NCBI RefSeq assembly: GCF_021789315.1
Contig: NZ_CP084561.1
Coordinates: 1,984,001 to 2,048,000, forward strand
Direction: 5' to 3'
DNA length: 64,000 bases
Source of the DNA: Arthrobacter sp. FW305-BF8
GTDB lineage: Bacteria; Actinomycetota; Actinomycetes; Actinomycetales; Micrococcaceae
Shown: in pieces, positions 26,001 through 33,255 of the stretch
How positions within the stretch are numbered: position 1 is the first letter of the stretch
Layout: each line of letters begins with the position of its first letter
Translations under genes and position numbers: made by a program
The notes under the pieces: model-generated
The model's database searches: none
Told to the model about the DNA's origin: nothing
The model's input: the letters and a program-made list of their open reading frames with translations, nothing else

Positions 26001-26609
26001 ATGCTGGGCCTGTACGTCTCAGACCACCCACTGCAGGGCCTGGAAGGGGTCCTGAGCCAGCACGCCGACCAGTCCATCACCTCCATCATCGCGGAGGACG
26101 GGCCGCACGACGGCGCCATCATCACCATCGCGGGCATGATCACCTCGCTGAGCCGCCGGATCGCGAAGGCCAGCGGCAACGCCTATGCCCGGGCGGAGAT
26201 CGAGGACCTCGGCGGTTCCATGGAAGTCATGTTCTTCGGCCAGGTCTACGGGCCGATTGCCTCGGTTCTCGCCGAGGACCTGATCGTGGTGGTCAAGGGC
26301 CGGCTGCAGCGGCGCGACGACGGTGCCGTGACCCTGAACTGCATGGAGCTCTCCGTTCCGGACCTCAGCCAGGGCACCAACGGGCCGCTGGTGATCACCA
26401 TGCAGACGCACAAGGCCACCGAAGCCGTGGTCACGGAACTGGGGGACGTGCTGCGCAACCACCGGGGCAACTCCGAGGTCCGGGTGAACCTGCAGGGCGA
26501 CAGCCGCATCGAGGTCATGGCGCTTCCCGTGCACCTGCGGGTGAACCCCAACCCGTCGCTGTTCGGGGACCTGAAGGTGCTGCTGGGACCGGCCTGCCTG
26601 GACGCGTAG
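23052..26609 (+). CDS. dnaE: DNA polymerase III alpha subunit (replicative)
   Basis: An 1185-residue C-family polymerase. The N-terminal PHP domain starts HLHTHTEYSMLDGAA (residues 10-24), the palm carries PDFDVDFDD with catalytic aspartates (about 421-429), and GGTFGLIVYQEQVM plus the finger region and a C-terminal OB fold (ITIAGMITSLSRRI, about 1025-1038) follow. Length and layout match the essential DnaE1 of actinobacteria rather than the shorter error-prone DnaE2. The GTG start at 23052 is supported by a -10 element six bases upstream. No close partner gene; rluD ends 52 bases before. Confidence 0.96.
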   Translation: MTSSNDSFVHLHTHTEYSMLDGAARLGELFEETERLGMPALATTDHGYLFGAFDFWRKATDKGIKPIIGVEAYVTPGTARGDKGRVRWGDESQRKDDVSGGGSYTHMTLLSYNNVGMRNLFRASSIASLDSVFGKWPRLDRELLNTYSEGLIATTGCPSGEVQTRLRLGQYREALEAAAEFRDIFGAENYFCELMDHGLDIERRVTGDLLRLAKDLNLPLVATNDLHYTHEHDAKAHEALLAIQSGSTLLEPTYDNGGSRFAFSGSGYYLKSPQEMRELFRDHPEACDNTLLIAERCEVSFNTGANYMPRFPCPEGEDETSWLVKEVDKGLHYRYPQGIPDKVRKQADYELEVITSMGFPGYFLVVADFINWAKNNGIRVGPGRGSGAGSMVAYAMRITDLDPLHHGLIFERFLNPDRVSMPDFDVDFDDRRRSEVIDYVTRKYGDERVAMIVTYGTIKTKQALKDSSRVLGYPFSMGEQLTKALPPAVMAKDIPLADIQNKDAKRYSEAGDFRQLISTDPEAAKVFETALGIEGLKRQWGVHAAGVIMSSDPIIDVIPIMRRFQDGQVITQFDYPTSEGLGLIKMDFLGLRNLTIISDALENIKMNRGVDLDLETLELDDAASYELLARGDTLGVFQLDGGPMRSLLKLMKPDNFEDISAVLALYRPGPMGANAHTDYALRKNKIQEVIPIHPELEEPLKEILGGTFGLIVYQEQVMAVAQKLAGYSLGQADILRRAMGKKKKSELDKQFAGFSQGMQDNGYSMEAVKTLWDILLPFSDYAFNKAHSAAYGVISYWTAYLKAHYAPEYMAALLTSVGDDKDKSAIYLNECRRMGITVLPPDVNESALNFTPVGNDIRFGMGAIRNVGVNAVEAMVAARASEGAYTSFKDYLMKVPAVVCNKRTIESLIKAGAFDSLGHHRRALAMIHEEAIDSVITLKRNEAIGQFDLFAGFDEAESEASLSIEIPDLPEWEKKDKLAFERDMLGLYVSDHPLQGLEGVLSQHADQSITSIIAEDGPHDGAIITIAGMITSLSRRIAKASGNAYARAEIEDLGGSMEVMFFGQVYGPIASVLAEDLIVVVKGRLQRRDDGAVTLNCMELSVPDLSQGTNGPLVITMQTHKATEAVVTELGDVLRNHRGNSEVRVNLQGDSRIEVMALPVHLRVNPNPSLFGDLKVLLGPACLDA

Positions 26610-26645
26610 CTGTCCCGGACCTCGCTGTTGCCTGCACCGGACTCC

Positions 26646-26680
26646 GGTGTAGGTCAGATTTCGGTGCAGGTCAGATTTCG
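26646..26680. repeat. 17-base tandem duplication at the 3' end of the flavin reductase gene
   Basis: Two copies of GGTG(T/C)AGGTCAGATTTC, 17 bases apart, differing at one base. The second copy includes the stop codon of the minus-strand flavin reductase gene (26671-26673), so the first is a downstream duplicate. Confidence 0.65.
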
Positions 26681-27171
26681 TAGTCCAGCGGAACCGGCTG
26701 CCCGTAGGTTCCGGAGTGGTACAGCAGCGGGGTGCCGTCTTCGCCAACCTGCCCCTCCACCACTTCGACCACCACGACGGCGTTGTTCTCAAATGACAGG
26801 CGCATCTGGATCTTGCCGATGAGCCAGCCGGCAACGTCCTTGAGCACCGGCACGTCATGGGGTCCGTGGGCCCAGTGGTCCCCGGCGAAGCGTTCCTTGG
26901 TGCGCGCGAACCGGTCGGCCAGTTCCTGGTTCTCCAGCCCGAGCATGTGCACGCCGATGTACGTGGTGTTGGCCACGGCCGGCCACGAGCTGGAACTGCG
27001 CGCCATGTTGAAGGTGAAGCGCGGCGGTTTGGCTGAAAGCGAGGCAACGGAGGTTGCCGTGAATCCGTAGGGGACGCCGTCGTAGTTCACGGTGATGATG
27101 GCCACGCCCGCAGCGTGCCGGCGGAACATCTCTTTGAACGTGCCCTCGAAGGCGACATCATCTGAGGTCAC
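26671..27171 (-). CDS. Flavin reductase domain (HpaC/RutF-like) protein
   Basis: A 166-residue protein with the flavin-reductase-like fold: FRRHAAGVAIITVNYDGVPYGFTATSVASLS at about 17-46 is the FMN-binding signature (read in two parts here: RRHAAGVAIITV and GFTATSVASLS), followed by PPRFTFNMARSSSSWP. Such proteins reduce FMN or FAD with NAD(P)H, often feeding a two-component monooxygenase. No monooxygenase gene is adjacent, so the partner is unknown. Start is GTG at 27171 with GGGAG about 11 bases upstream. It converges on dnaE, 61 bases from its end. Confidence 0.85.
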   Translation of the reverse strand: MTSDDVAFEGTFKEMFRRHAAGVAIITVNYDGVPYGFTATSVASLSAKPPRFTFNMARSSSSWPAVANTTYIGVHMLGLENQELADRFARTKERFAGDHWAHGPHDVPVLKDVAGWLIGKIQMRLSFENNAVVVVEVVEGQVGEDGTPLLYHSGTYGQPVPLDYEI

Positions 27172-27311
27172 TGGAATCGATCTCCCTACTGCATCCGTGC
27201 CGATTGAGTCTCTAGTACAAGACTATGGGGCTTCCGGGCGGATGGGAGATTCCCTTGACGGGCAGACACGCGGCGCGGAATGCCGGCCAACATTTGCCAA
27301 ATAACATTTGT

Positions 27312-27317
27312 TAGCGT
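27312..27317 (+). promoter_or_regulatory. -10 element of a leaderless mRNA
   Basis: TAGCGT lies six bases before the ATG at 27324; the leader has no ribosome-binding site. An AT-rich stretch with a repeated AACATTTG lies just upstream (27290-27310). Confidence 0.45.
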
Positions 27318-27323
27318 TTCTTC

Positions 27324-27896
27324 ATGACCCACCCTGCACCCGTCCCTCCGGTCCGCTCCTCCCACGAGGCCCACGGCGCGCGACGGCGACCCGGCAGGGG
27401 CTACGCGTGGGCGGCCGGAATCGTCGGTGCCGGCATCCCCGCCGGGCTCCTCTGGTGGCTCCTGGCCCCGGGCGGGCAAAACCTCATATCGGGAAACTCC
27501 GCGCTGTCGTCCGGAACCAACAGCCAGGGCTGGCTGCCCCGGGACCTGGTCCTGGCAGGACTGTTTGTGTTCGCGGGCTGCCTGGTGGCTGTGCTGTTGT
27601 CCGGCCGCCGCGACGGCGGGACGCGGCGGTTCCTTCTGCTTTCGGTTGCGGCAAGCGCAGCGGCAGCCGTCCTGGCGTGGCAGACCGGCGTGCTGGCGGG
27701 CCTCTGGCTGGGAAGCCCGCAGGACACATCGGCCAACGCCAGTGTGGCCTTCTCACTCCGGTCCCTGACTGTCCTTGTCCTCTGGCCCGCGGCCGTCGCC
27801 GCCGGCTTCTTCGTCCTGCGCATCATCAGCTTCCTCCGCGCCTCCGTGGACCAGGACCCCGACGGCGACACCGCCGACGGCCGAACGTGGCAGTAA
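27324..27896 (+). CDS. Unrecognised small membrane protein
   Basis: A 190-residue protein I do not recognise. It has a Pro/Arg-rich N-terminus (1-26), then four hydrophobic segments at about 28-47, 73-91, 104-127 and 149-168, and a short acidic C-terminus (DQDPDGDTADG). The layout suggests a four-helix integral membrane protein with both ends in the cytoplasm. Codon use resembles its neighbours. It ends 41 bases before hisD, which has its own leaderless promoter, so no functional link to histidine synthesis is implied. Proteins of this kind are often annotated as hypothetical in actinobacteria. Confidence 0.7.
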   Translation: MTHPAPVPPVRSSHEAHGARRRPGRGYAWAAGIVGAGIPAGLLWWLLAPGGQNLISGNSALSSGTNSQGWLPRDLVLAGLFVFAGCLVAVLLSGRRDGGTRRFLLLSVAASAAAAVLAWQTGVLAGLWLGSPQDTSANASVAFSLRSLTVLVLWPAAVAAGFFVLRIISFLRASVDQDPDGDTADGRTWQ

Positions 27897-27925
27897 CACT
27901 CGTCGGGGCGCGGGGCCGCGGCGCG

Positions 27926-27931
27926 TAAAAT
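27926..27931 (+). promoter_or_regulatory. -10 element of a leaderless hisD mRNA
   Basis: TAAAAT lies six bases before the hisD GTG at 27938. No Shine-Dalgarno sequence is present. Confidence 0.6.
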
Positions 27932-27937
27932 GAACGG

Positions 27938-29332
27938 GTGACCACTTCTCCGGACAGCTCCACGAACGTAAACAGCCAGGCACGCCCGAATGCCCCCGTC
28001 GTCGATTTCCGCACCGTTGACCTGCGCGGCCGCAGTCTCAGCCTGGCCGAACTCCGCGAGGCGGTGCCGCGGGCACGGCAGCAGACAGTCGCAGACGCGG
28101 AGCAGAAGGTCACCGACATCATCACGGACGTCCGCCAGCGCGGCTTTGCCGCCCTTGCTGACTTCGCCCGGACGTTCGACGGCGTCGAGCAGACGCATCC
28201 GCGGGTTCCGGGCGATGCGCTGCAGTCAGCGCTGGACGGCCTGGACCCTGCCGTGCGTTCGGCGCTTGAGGAGTCCATCAGCCGTGCACGCCGGTTTGCG
28301 GACGGCCAGCGCCCGGCCGACGTCGATATCTCCCTGGGCGACGGCGCAGTGGTGAGCCAGAAGTGGGTGCCCGTGGCACGCGTCGGCCTCTACGTTCCGG
28401 GCGGCCTGGCGGTCTACCCGTCGTCGGTGATCATGAATGTGGTTCCGGCGCTGGCTGCCGGGGTGGAATCGATCGCACTCGCCTCGCCGCCGCAGAAGGA
28501 CTTTCGCGGCCTCCCGCACCCCACCATCCTGGCCGCTGCGGCGCTGCTCGGCATTGACGAGGTCTATGCGATCGGCGGTGCCCAGGCGATCGCCGCCTTC
28601 GCCTACGGCGTGCCCGGCGCATCAGGGACTCCCGCACTCGAACCTGTCGACGTCGTGACCGGGCCCGGGAACATCTTCGTGGCCACGGCCAAGCGACTCG
28701 TCAAGGGCGTGGTGGGAATCGATTCCGAGGCGGGCACCACGGAAATTGCCATCCTCGCGGACTCCTCGGCCCGCCCGGCCTTCGTCGCCGCCGACCTGAT
28801 CAGCCAGGCCGAGCACGACCCGAAGGCCGCCTCCGTCCTGATTACGGATTCTGTCGAGCTGGCCGCGCAAGTCCGTGAGGAGCTGGAACTGCAGGCTGCA
28901 TCCACCAAGCACAGCCAGCGTGTCCGCGAGGCACTTTCCGGCCCGCAGTCCGGCGTCGTGCTGGTTGACGGACTCGACCAGGGGATCGCAGCGTGCGACG
29001 CCTACGCGGCCGAGCACCTGGAAATCATGACCGTGGACGCCCCCGCCGTGGCGGCGCGGATCCGGAATGCGGGTGCCATTTTCGTCGGCGACTACAGCCC
29101 GGTCAGCCTTGGCGACTACTGCGCCGGCTCCAACCACGTGCTACCCACGAGCGGTACCGCGGCGTTTTCGTCCGGGCTGAACGTGACCACGTTCCTGCGC
29201 GCCATCCAGGTGATCAACTACTCGGAGGCTGCGCTGGGGCAGGTCAGTGGTCACATTGTCAGCCTGTCCGGCGCTGAGGACCTCCCCGCTCACGGCGACG
29301 CGGTCACGGTCCGGTTCCAGGCGCGCAGCTGA
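27938..29332 (+). CDS. hisD: Histidinol dehydrogenase
   Basis: A 464-residue zinc enzyme catalysing the last two steps of histidine synthesis, L-histidinol to L-histidine with two NAD+. Family motifs visible are VPVARVGLYVPGG, YAIGGAQAIAAFAYG, VTGPGNIFVATAKR, GIDSEAGTTEI, the ISQAEHDPKA segment, AEHLEIM with the catalytic Glu/His pair, and DYCAGSNHVLPTSG. GTG at 27938 is set by the -10 element six bases upstream. The other his genes do not follow; nrdR comes next with its own regulatory region. Confidence 0.96.
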   Translation: MTTSPDSSTNVNSQARPNAPVVDFRTVDLRGRSLSLAELREAVPRARQQTVADAEQKVTDIITDVRQRGFAALADFARTFDGVEQTHPRVPGDALQSALDGLDPAVRSALEESISRARRFADGQRPADVDISLGDGAVVSQKWVPVARVGLYVPGGLAVYPSSVIMNVVPALAAGVESIALASPPQKDFRGLPHPTILAAAALLGIDEVYAIGGAQAIAAFAYGVPGASGTPALEPVDVVTGPGNIFVATAKRLVKGVVGIDSEAGTTEIAILADSSARPAFVAADLISQAEHDPKAASVLITDSVELAAQVREELELQAASTKHSQRVREALSGPQSGVVLVDGLDQGIAACDAYAAEHLEIMTVDAPAVAARIRNAGAIFVGDYSPVSLGDYCAGSNHVLPTSGTAAFSSGLNVTTFLRAIQVINYSEAALGQVSGHIVSLSGAEDLPAHGDAVTVRFQARS

Positions 29333-29333
29333 C

Positions 29334-29367
29334 CACTACATGTAGGGACAACCCACTACATGTAGTA
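29334..29367 (+). promoter_or_regulatory. Two NrdR-box-like palindromes upstream of nrdR
   Basis: The palindrome CTACATGTAG occurs twice, at 29336-29345 and 29356-29365, each within a CACTACATGTAG context; centres are 20 bases apart. They resemble the NrdR-box consensus known from bacterial ribonucleotide-reductase promoters (ACACTATATNTAGTGT type). A TATATA -10 candidate follows at 29389-29394, so bound protein would cover the -35 region. Autoregulation of nrdR is the likely meaning. Confidence 0.6.
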
Positions 29368-29479
29368 ATTACAGGCTTGTTATTCGGCTATATATGCCCA
29401 TAGACTGGTGCCGGAAGAAGCTTCGGTAATGGGCGTCCTGATAAGGGCTCCCCGTGAAGGGGAGGAAGGGGAGGGGAAC

Positions 29480-30079
29480 GTGTACTGTCCGTTTTGCCGC
29501 AACCCTGACTCACGCGTGGTGGACAGCCGGATGGCCGACGACGGTTCAGCCATCCGCCGCCGCCGGCAGTGCCCCGAATGCGGGCGCCGCTTCACCACCG
29601 TGGAAACCACCAGCCTGTCCGTGATCAAACGCTCCGGCGTGGGTGAGCCCTTCAGCCGCAGCAAGGTCATCAACGGTGTGCGCAAGGCCTGCCAGGGCCG
29701 GCCAGTCAGCGAAGACGACCTCGCGATGCTGGCGCAGGAAGTCGAGGAGAACATCCGGGCCTCCGGGGCGGCCGAAATCGACGCCCACGAGGTTGGGCTG
29801 ATCATCCTCGGGCCGCTGCAGAAGCTGGACAAGGTGGCCTACCTCCGTTTCGCCAGTGTTTATCAGGCCTTTGAATCACTTGAGGATTTCGAATCCGCCA
29901 TTGCGCTGCTCCGGCACGAGTCCGACGTCGAGGCCAAGGCAGCAACAGGCAACGTGGAGGGCGCGGGCTCCGAAGGCAAGATTCCCGAAGGCAAGAGTCC
30001 CGAGGTCAAGAACGCCGAGGTTAAGAACACCGAGGTCAAGAACGCCGAGGCCAAGAACACCGCGAAGAGCACGCTTTAA
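29480..30079 (+). CDS. nrdR: Ribonucleotide reductase repressor NrdR with C-terminal repeat tail
   Basis: A 199-residue regulator. The N-terminal zinc ribbon has Cys3, Cys6, Cys31 and Cys34 (YCPFC and CPECG), followed by an ATP-cone domain (about 47-137) that senses ATP/dATP. NrdR represses ribonucleotide reductase genes through tandem boxes. The GTG at 29480 is chosen because GTG-TAC-TGT starts the conserved MYCPFC; the frame runs 24 codons further upstream without conservation, and GAGGGG lies just before. Typical NrdR proteins have ~150-160 residues; here residues 153-199 are an added low-complexity tail with repeated KN(A/T)E(V/A) units. No ribonucleotide reductase gene is in the window. 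Confidence 0.93.
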   Translation: MYCPFCRNPDSRVVDSRMADDGSAIRRRRQCPECGRRFTTVETTSLSVIKRSGVGEPFSRSKVINGVRKACQGRPVSEDDLAMLAQEVEENIRASGAAEIDAHEVGLIILGPLQKLDKVAYLRFASVYQAFESLEDFESAIALLRHESDVEAKAATGNVEGAGSEGKIPEGKSPEVKNAEVKNTEVKNAEAKNTAKSTL

Positions 30080-30084
30080 AGTCT

Positions 30085-30124
30085 CCGGTGGCGGCAGCGG
30101 AGGGGAAGCCGCAGCCGCCACCGG
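30085..30124. terminator. Hairpin between convergent nrdR and ppgK (first)
   Basis: CCGGTGGCGGC (30085-30095) pairs over 11 bases with GCCGCCACCGG (30114-30124), starting five bases after the nrdR stop. No T-run follows. Confidence 0.6.
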
Positions 30125-30151
30125 CTCCAGTGAAAACATCAGCGTTATGTA

Positions 30152-30195
30152 GAACACCGAAGGCGGCAGACACAGGGTCTGCCGCCTTCGGTGTT
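30152..30195. terminator. Strong bidirectional hairpin between nrdR and ppgK (second)
   Basis: AACACCGAAGGCGGCAGAC pairs perfectly over 19 bases with GTCTGCCGCCTTCGGTGTT, with a short loop. Together with the first hairpin it insulates the convergent genes. Confidence 0.75.
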
Positions 30196-30246
30196 GATAC
30201 AGGCAACGCGCTTCTGCGGGCCGCGCTTACCGCTGCCCGCCCTGGT

Positions 30247-31050
30247 CTACTTCGCCAGGTCGTGCTTGACGGCGATCTCCAGGGCAGCGCCAACGATGCC
30301 GGCCTCGTTCTTTAGCTCAGCGGGAACGATCGGAGTGCGCAGCTTCATGCGCGGCAGGTATTCGTCTGCGCGCTTGGAGATGCCGCCGCCGACGATGAAG
30401 AGCTCGGGGGAGAACAGGAACTCGACGTGGGAGAAGTAGCGCTGCAGCAGCACGCTGTACTCCTCCCAGCTGAGGCCGTCCCGTTCGCGGGCCACCGCGG
30501 ACGCCTTGCTTTCGGCGTCGAAGCCGTCGATCTCCAGGTGGCCGAGTTCGGCGTTCGGCACCAGGTGGCCGTTGAAGATGAACGCGGACCCGATGCCGGT
30601 GCCGAGCGTGATGACCAGGACGGTGCCGCCGATTCCGGCGCCTGCACCGTATCGGGCTTCCGCCAGGCCGGCCGCGTCGGCGTCGTTGATGACCTCCACG
30701 GGGCGGCCGAGGCGGGCCGTGAGCAGCGCGTCGATGTCCGTGTTGAGCCAGCTCTTGTCCACGTTGGCCGCAGAGTGGACCACGCCGTGCTGGATGATGC
30801 CGGGGAAGGTCACGCCGACGGGGCTGTCGGCCTCGGGCGCGTCGGGGCGTGCCGAGAGTTCCTCGACAACCTTGGCCACCACCTCCACCACCGCTTCCGG
30901 TGTGGCCGGCTGCGGCGTCGCCAGGCGGAAGCGGTCGCCGATCAGTTTGCCCTTCTTCAGGTCGACGATGCCGCCCTTGATTCCGGTTCCGCCGATGTCA
31001 ATGCCGATCAGCGGGGCGTTCTTGCGGGTCTTTTCGTCCTTCTTGGCCAA
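30247..31050 (-). CDS. ppgK: Polyphosphate glucokinase
   Basis: A 267-residue ROK-family kinase phosphorylating glucose with polyphosphate (or ATP). It has the phosphate-binding loop IGIDIGGTGIKGGIVDL near the N-terminus, VGVTFPGIIQHG, the sugar-site INDADAAGLAEARYG, LGTGIGSAFIFNG, and ELGHLEIDG. I chose the TTG at 31050 (protein starting with AKKDEKT after Met) because GGAA lies a few bases upstream and a TACCCT -10 candidate ends 18 bases before it. A TTG at 31092 would add 14 residues but has no ribosome site. The start is the main uncertainty. It is convergent with nrdR. Confidence 0.88.
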   Translation of the reverse strand: MAKKDEKTRKNAPLIGIDIGGTGIKGGIVDLKKGKLIGDRFRLATPQPATPEAVVEVVAKVVEELSARPDAPEADSPVGVTFPGIIQHGVVHSAANVDKSWLNTDIDALLTARLGRPVEVINDADAAGLAEARYGAGAGIGGTVLVITLGTGIGSAFIFNGHLVPNAELGHLEIDGFDAESKASAVARERDGLSWEEYSVLLQRYFSHVEFLFSPELFIVGGGISKRADEYLPRMKLRTPIVPAELKNEAGIVGAALEIAVKHDLAK

Positions 31051-31128
31051 TGGGATTCCGTTCGTGGCAGGGTAGGGGCTCGGGCTGGGCAAGGGTGACT
31101 TGCCGGAATGACGCGCGGTTGCCTGGCG

Positions 31129-32007
31129 TCAGGGAAGGGTGAGGATTTCGGCACCGGATTCGGTGACGAGGAGTGTGTGTTCGAACTGCGCGGTGCGCTT
31201 GTGGTCCTTGGTGACCACGGTCCAGTCGTCGGCCCACATGTCCCACTCGATGGTTCCGAGGGTGAGCATGGGCTCGATGGTGAACACCATGCCGGGCTCG
31301 ATCACGGTGTTGTAGGCCGGTGCGGCGTCGTAGTGCGGGATGATCAGCCCGGTGTGGAAGGCTTCGCCCACGCCGTGTCCGGTGAAGTCGCGGACCACGC
31401 CATAGCCGAAGCGCCTGGCGTAGGACTCGATGGCCCGGCCAATCACGTTGATCTCGCGTCCCGGGGCAACTGCCTTAATGGCCCGGTTGAGGGACTCCTT
31501 CGTGCGCTCAACCAGCAGCCGCGACTCCTCGTCCACCTCTCCCACGAGGAACGTGTGGTTGGTGTCGCCGTGGACCCCGCCGATGAAGGCGGTGATGTCG
31601 ATGTTGATGATGTCGCCGTCCTGCACCACCGTGCTGTCCGGGATGCCGTGGCAAATGACCTCATTGAGCGACGAGCACAGCGACTTGGGGAAACCGCGGT
31701 ACCCCAGTGTGGACGGGTAGGCGTTGTGCGCCAGCAGGAACTCGTGGCCGATGCGGTCCAGCTCGTCGGTGGTGATGCCTGGCCGGATGTGCTTGCCCAC
31801 CTCCACGATGGCCTGGGCGGCGATCCTGCTGGCCACCCGGATCTTCTCGATGGTTTCCGATGACTTGACCTCTGACCCCGTGAATTTGGCCGGACCTGGC
31901 TTGCCGACATACTCGGGCCTCGCGATCGACGCGGGAACGGCCCGCTGCGGGCTGACGGTTCCCGGGGTAAGCGTGCCGGTGGGTGCGGTCGAGGCTAAGG
32001 AAGGCAT
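31129..32007 (-). CDS. map: Methionine aminopeptidase, type I
   Basis: A 292-residue metalloprotease removing the initiator methionine. A ~40-residue Pro/Ala/Thr-rich N-terminal extension with YVGKPGPAKF precedes the pita-bread domain. Metal ligands are visible in DIINIDITAFIGGVHGDTNHTF (two Asp; quoted as DIINIDITAF and GVHGDTNHTF), GHGVGEAFH, FTIEPM and TAQFEHTLLV. The ATG at 32007 is preceded at six bases by TATGAT, so a leaderless mRNA is likely; an upstream in-frame ATG would add 11 unconserved residues. It precedes ppgK on the same strand. Confidence 0.93.
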   Translation of the reverse strand: MPSLASTAPTGTLTPGTVSPQRAVPASIARPEYVGKPGPAKFTGSEVKSSETIEKIRVASRIAAQAIVEVGKHIRPGITTDELDRIGHEFLLAHNAYPSTLGYRGFPKSLCSSLNEVICHGIPDSTVVQDGDIINIDITAFIGGVHGDTNHTFLVGEVDEESRLLVERTKESLNRAIKAVAPGREINVIGRAIESYARRFGYGVVRDFTGHGVGEAFHTGLIIPHYDAAPAYNTVIEPGMVFTIEPMLTLGTIEWDMWADDWTVVTKDHKRTAQFEHTLLVTESGAEILTLP

Positions 32008-32013
32008 AGATTG

Positions 32014-32019
32014 ATCATA
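32014..32019 (-). promoter_or_regulatory. -10 element of a leaderless map mRNA
   Basis: On the minus strand TATGAT lies six bases before the map ATG. The identical hexamer and spacing are found before the tricorn protease gene. A TTTACA (32040-32045) is 20 bases from it, slightly far for a -35. Confidence 0.6.
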
Positions 32020-32132
32020 TAAGGCAGCACAGAACGCCATGTAAATTAATGCGCCCGGCGGCTTCCGTTGCGGGCTACGTTACGTGGATCACGGCGGCAG
32101 TGTGCTGCCAACCCGGAAAGCGAGGAACACCG

Positions 32133-32297
32133 ATGCCCGAGTATTGGTACAACGTCAAGACCCACATGGTGGAGGAAGACGCGATGTCGGACTGGACCCA
32201 GCTGATCGGTCCCTACAAGACCCGGGAAGAGGCGGAACACGCCCTCGAGAAGGTCAAGGCGCGCAACGAAACCTGGGAAAAGGGCGACGACGACTGA
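32133..32297 (+). CDS. SPOR-domain-like microprotein
   Basis: A 54-residue protein starting MPEYWYNVKTHMVEEDAMSD and continuing TQLIGPYKTREEAEHAL, which matches the second half of a SPOR repeat (tandem beta-alpha units binding denuded septal glycan), ending in an acidic tail. It has no signal peptide or membrane segment, so it would be cytoplasmic, unlike classical SPOR proteins that sit in the periplasm. CGAGG about eight bases upstream supports the ATG. Such short SPOR-like proteins are common but uncharacterised in Arthrobacter relatives (from memory). It is isolated between divergent map and convergent panB. Confidence 0.75.
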   Translation: MPEYWYNVKTHMVEEDAMSDWTQLIGPYKTREEAEHALEKVKARNETWEKGDDD

Positions 32298-32337
32298 TTT
32301 CGCCGGCGCCCAAGCCCCCTGGAACGGCCCAAGCCCC

Positions 32338-33243
32338 CTAAAACGAGTGTTCCGGTCCGGGGAACTGTCCCGACCGGACATCCTCGCCATAGGCCTTGGC
32401 CGCGTCGCCCAGGACGGTCCGGAGGTCCGCGTACTGCTTGACGAACTTTGCCATCCTGCCGCCGCGGAGTCCGGCCATGTCCTGCCAGACCAGAACCTGC
32501 CCCGTGGTGGCATTGCCTGCGCCGATGCCGATGGTGGGCACCGCAATGGCAGCGTCCACGGCCTTTGCCGTCTCCGCGGGAACCATTTCCATGAGCACGC
32601 TGAAAGCACCGGCGTCGGTCAGCGCCGCAGCGTCCTCAACCAGCCGCGCGGCGTCATCGCCCCGGCCCTGCACGCGGTAGCCGCCCAGGGAGTGCTCACT
32701 CTGGGGCGTGAAGCCAATGTGGGCCATGACGGGAATGCCGGCCTGGACCATAGCTTTGACGGTTTCGGCGTAGAACTTGCCGCCCTCGATCTTCACTGCG
32801 TGCGCCAGGCCCTCCTTAAGGAAGCGCACGCCCGTGGCCACTGCCTGCTGCGGCGAAACCTCGTAGCTGCCAAAGGGGAGATCCGCCACCACCAGGGCGC
32901 GCTTGGCTGAGCGCGCGACTGCGCGGCACAGCGGCAGCAGCTCATCGACGGTGACGGGAAGGCTGGTTTCGTTGCCGAAGACATTGTTGGACGCGGAGTC
33001 GCCCACCAGCAGGACCTCAATGCCGGCCTGGTCGAAGATCTCAGCCGTGTACTGGTCATACGCCGTGAGCATGGCGAAGTGTTCCCCGCTGGTCTTGGCC
33101 TGCTGCAGGTGGTGCGTGCGGATCCGGGAGACCGGCTTCCGTGCGGATTCCGACGGCGGCGCTGCGGCTGCCGCGGGGCCGCTCCCGTAAGGCGCAGGTA
33201 CTTCAGCGGACATGCTTGGATCGGGACTGCTGCTTGAGGCCAT
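32338..33243 (-). CDS. panB: 3-methyl-2-oxobutanoate hydroxymethyltransferase
   Basis: A 301-residue enzyme of pantothenate (vitamin B5) synthesis that makes ketopantoate from alpha-ketoisovalerate and 5,10-methylene-tetrahydrofolate. Motifs include FAMLTAYDQYTA, LLVGDSASNNVFG with the metal Asp, AVKIEGG, GIPVMAHIGFTPQS and GIGAGNATTGQVLVWQDM. The first ~38 residues are an Ala/Ser/Pro-rich extension. The ATG at 33243 is supported by TACGCT six bases upstream (leaderless pattern). Neighbouring pantothenate genes are absent, so it stands alone. Confidence 0.94.
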   Translation of the reverse strand: MASSSSPDPSMSAEVPAPYGSGPAAAAAPPSESARKPVSRIRTHHLQQAKTSGEHFAMLTAYDQYTAEIFDQAGIEVLLVGDSASNNVFGNETSLPVTVDELLPLCRAVARSAKRALVVADLPFGSYEVSPQQAVATGVRFLKEGLAHAVKIEGGKFYAETVKAMVQAGIPVMAHIGFTPQSEHSLGGYRVQGRGDDAARLVEDAAALTDAGAFSVLMEMVPAETAKAVDAAIAVPTIGIGAGNATTGQVLVWQDMAGLRGGRMAKFVKQYADLRTVLGDAAKAYGEDVRSGQFPGPEHSF

Positions 33244-33249
33244 GGCTAG

Positions 33250-33255
33250 AGCGTA
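33250..33255 (-). promoter_or_regulatory. -10 element of a leaderless panB mRNA
   Basis: On the minus strand TACGCT ends six bases before the panB ATG (33243), with no Shine-Dalgarno sequence. Confidence 0.5.
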
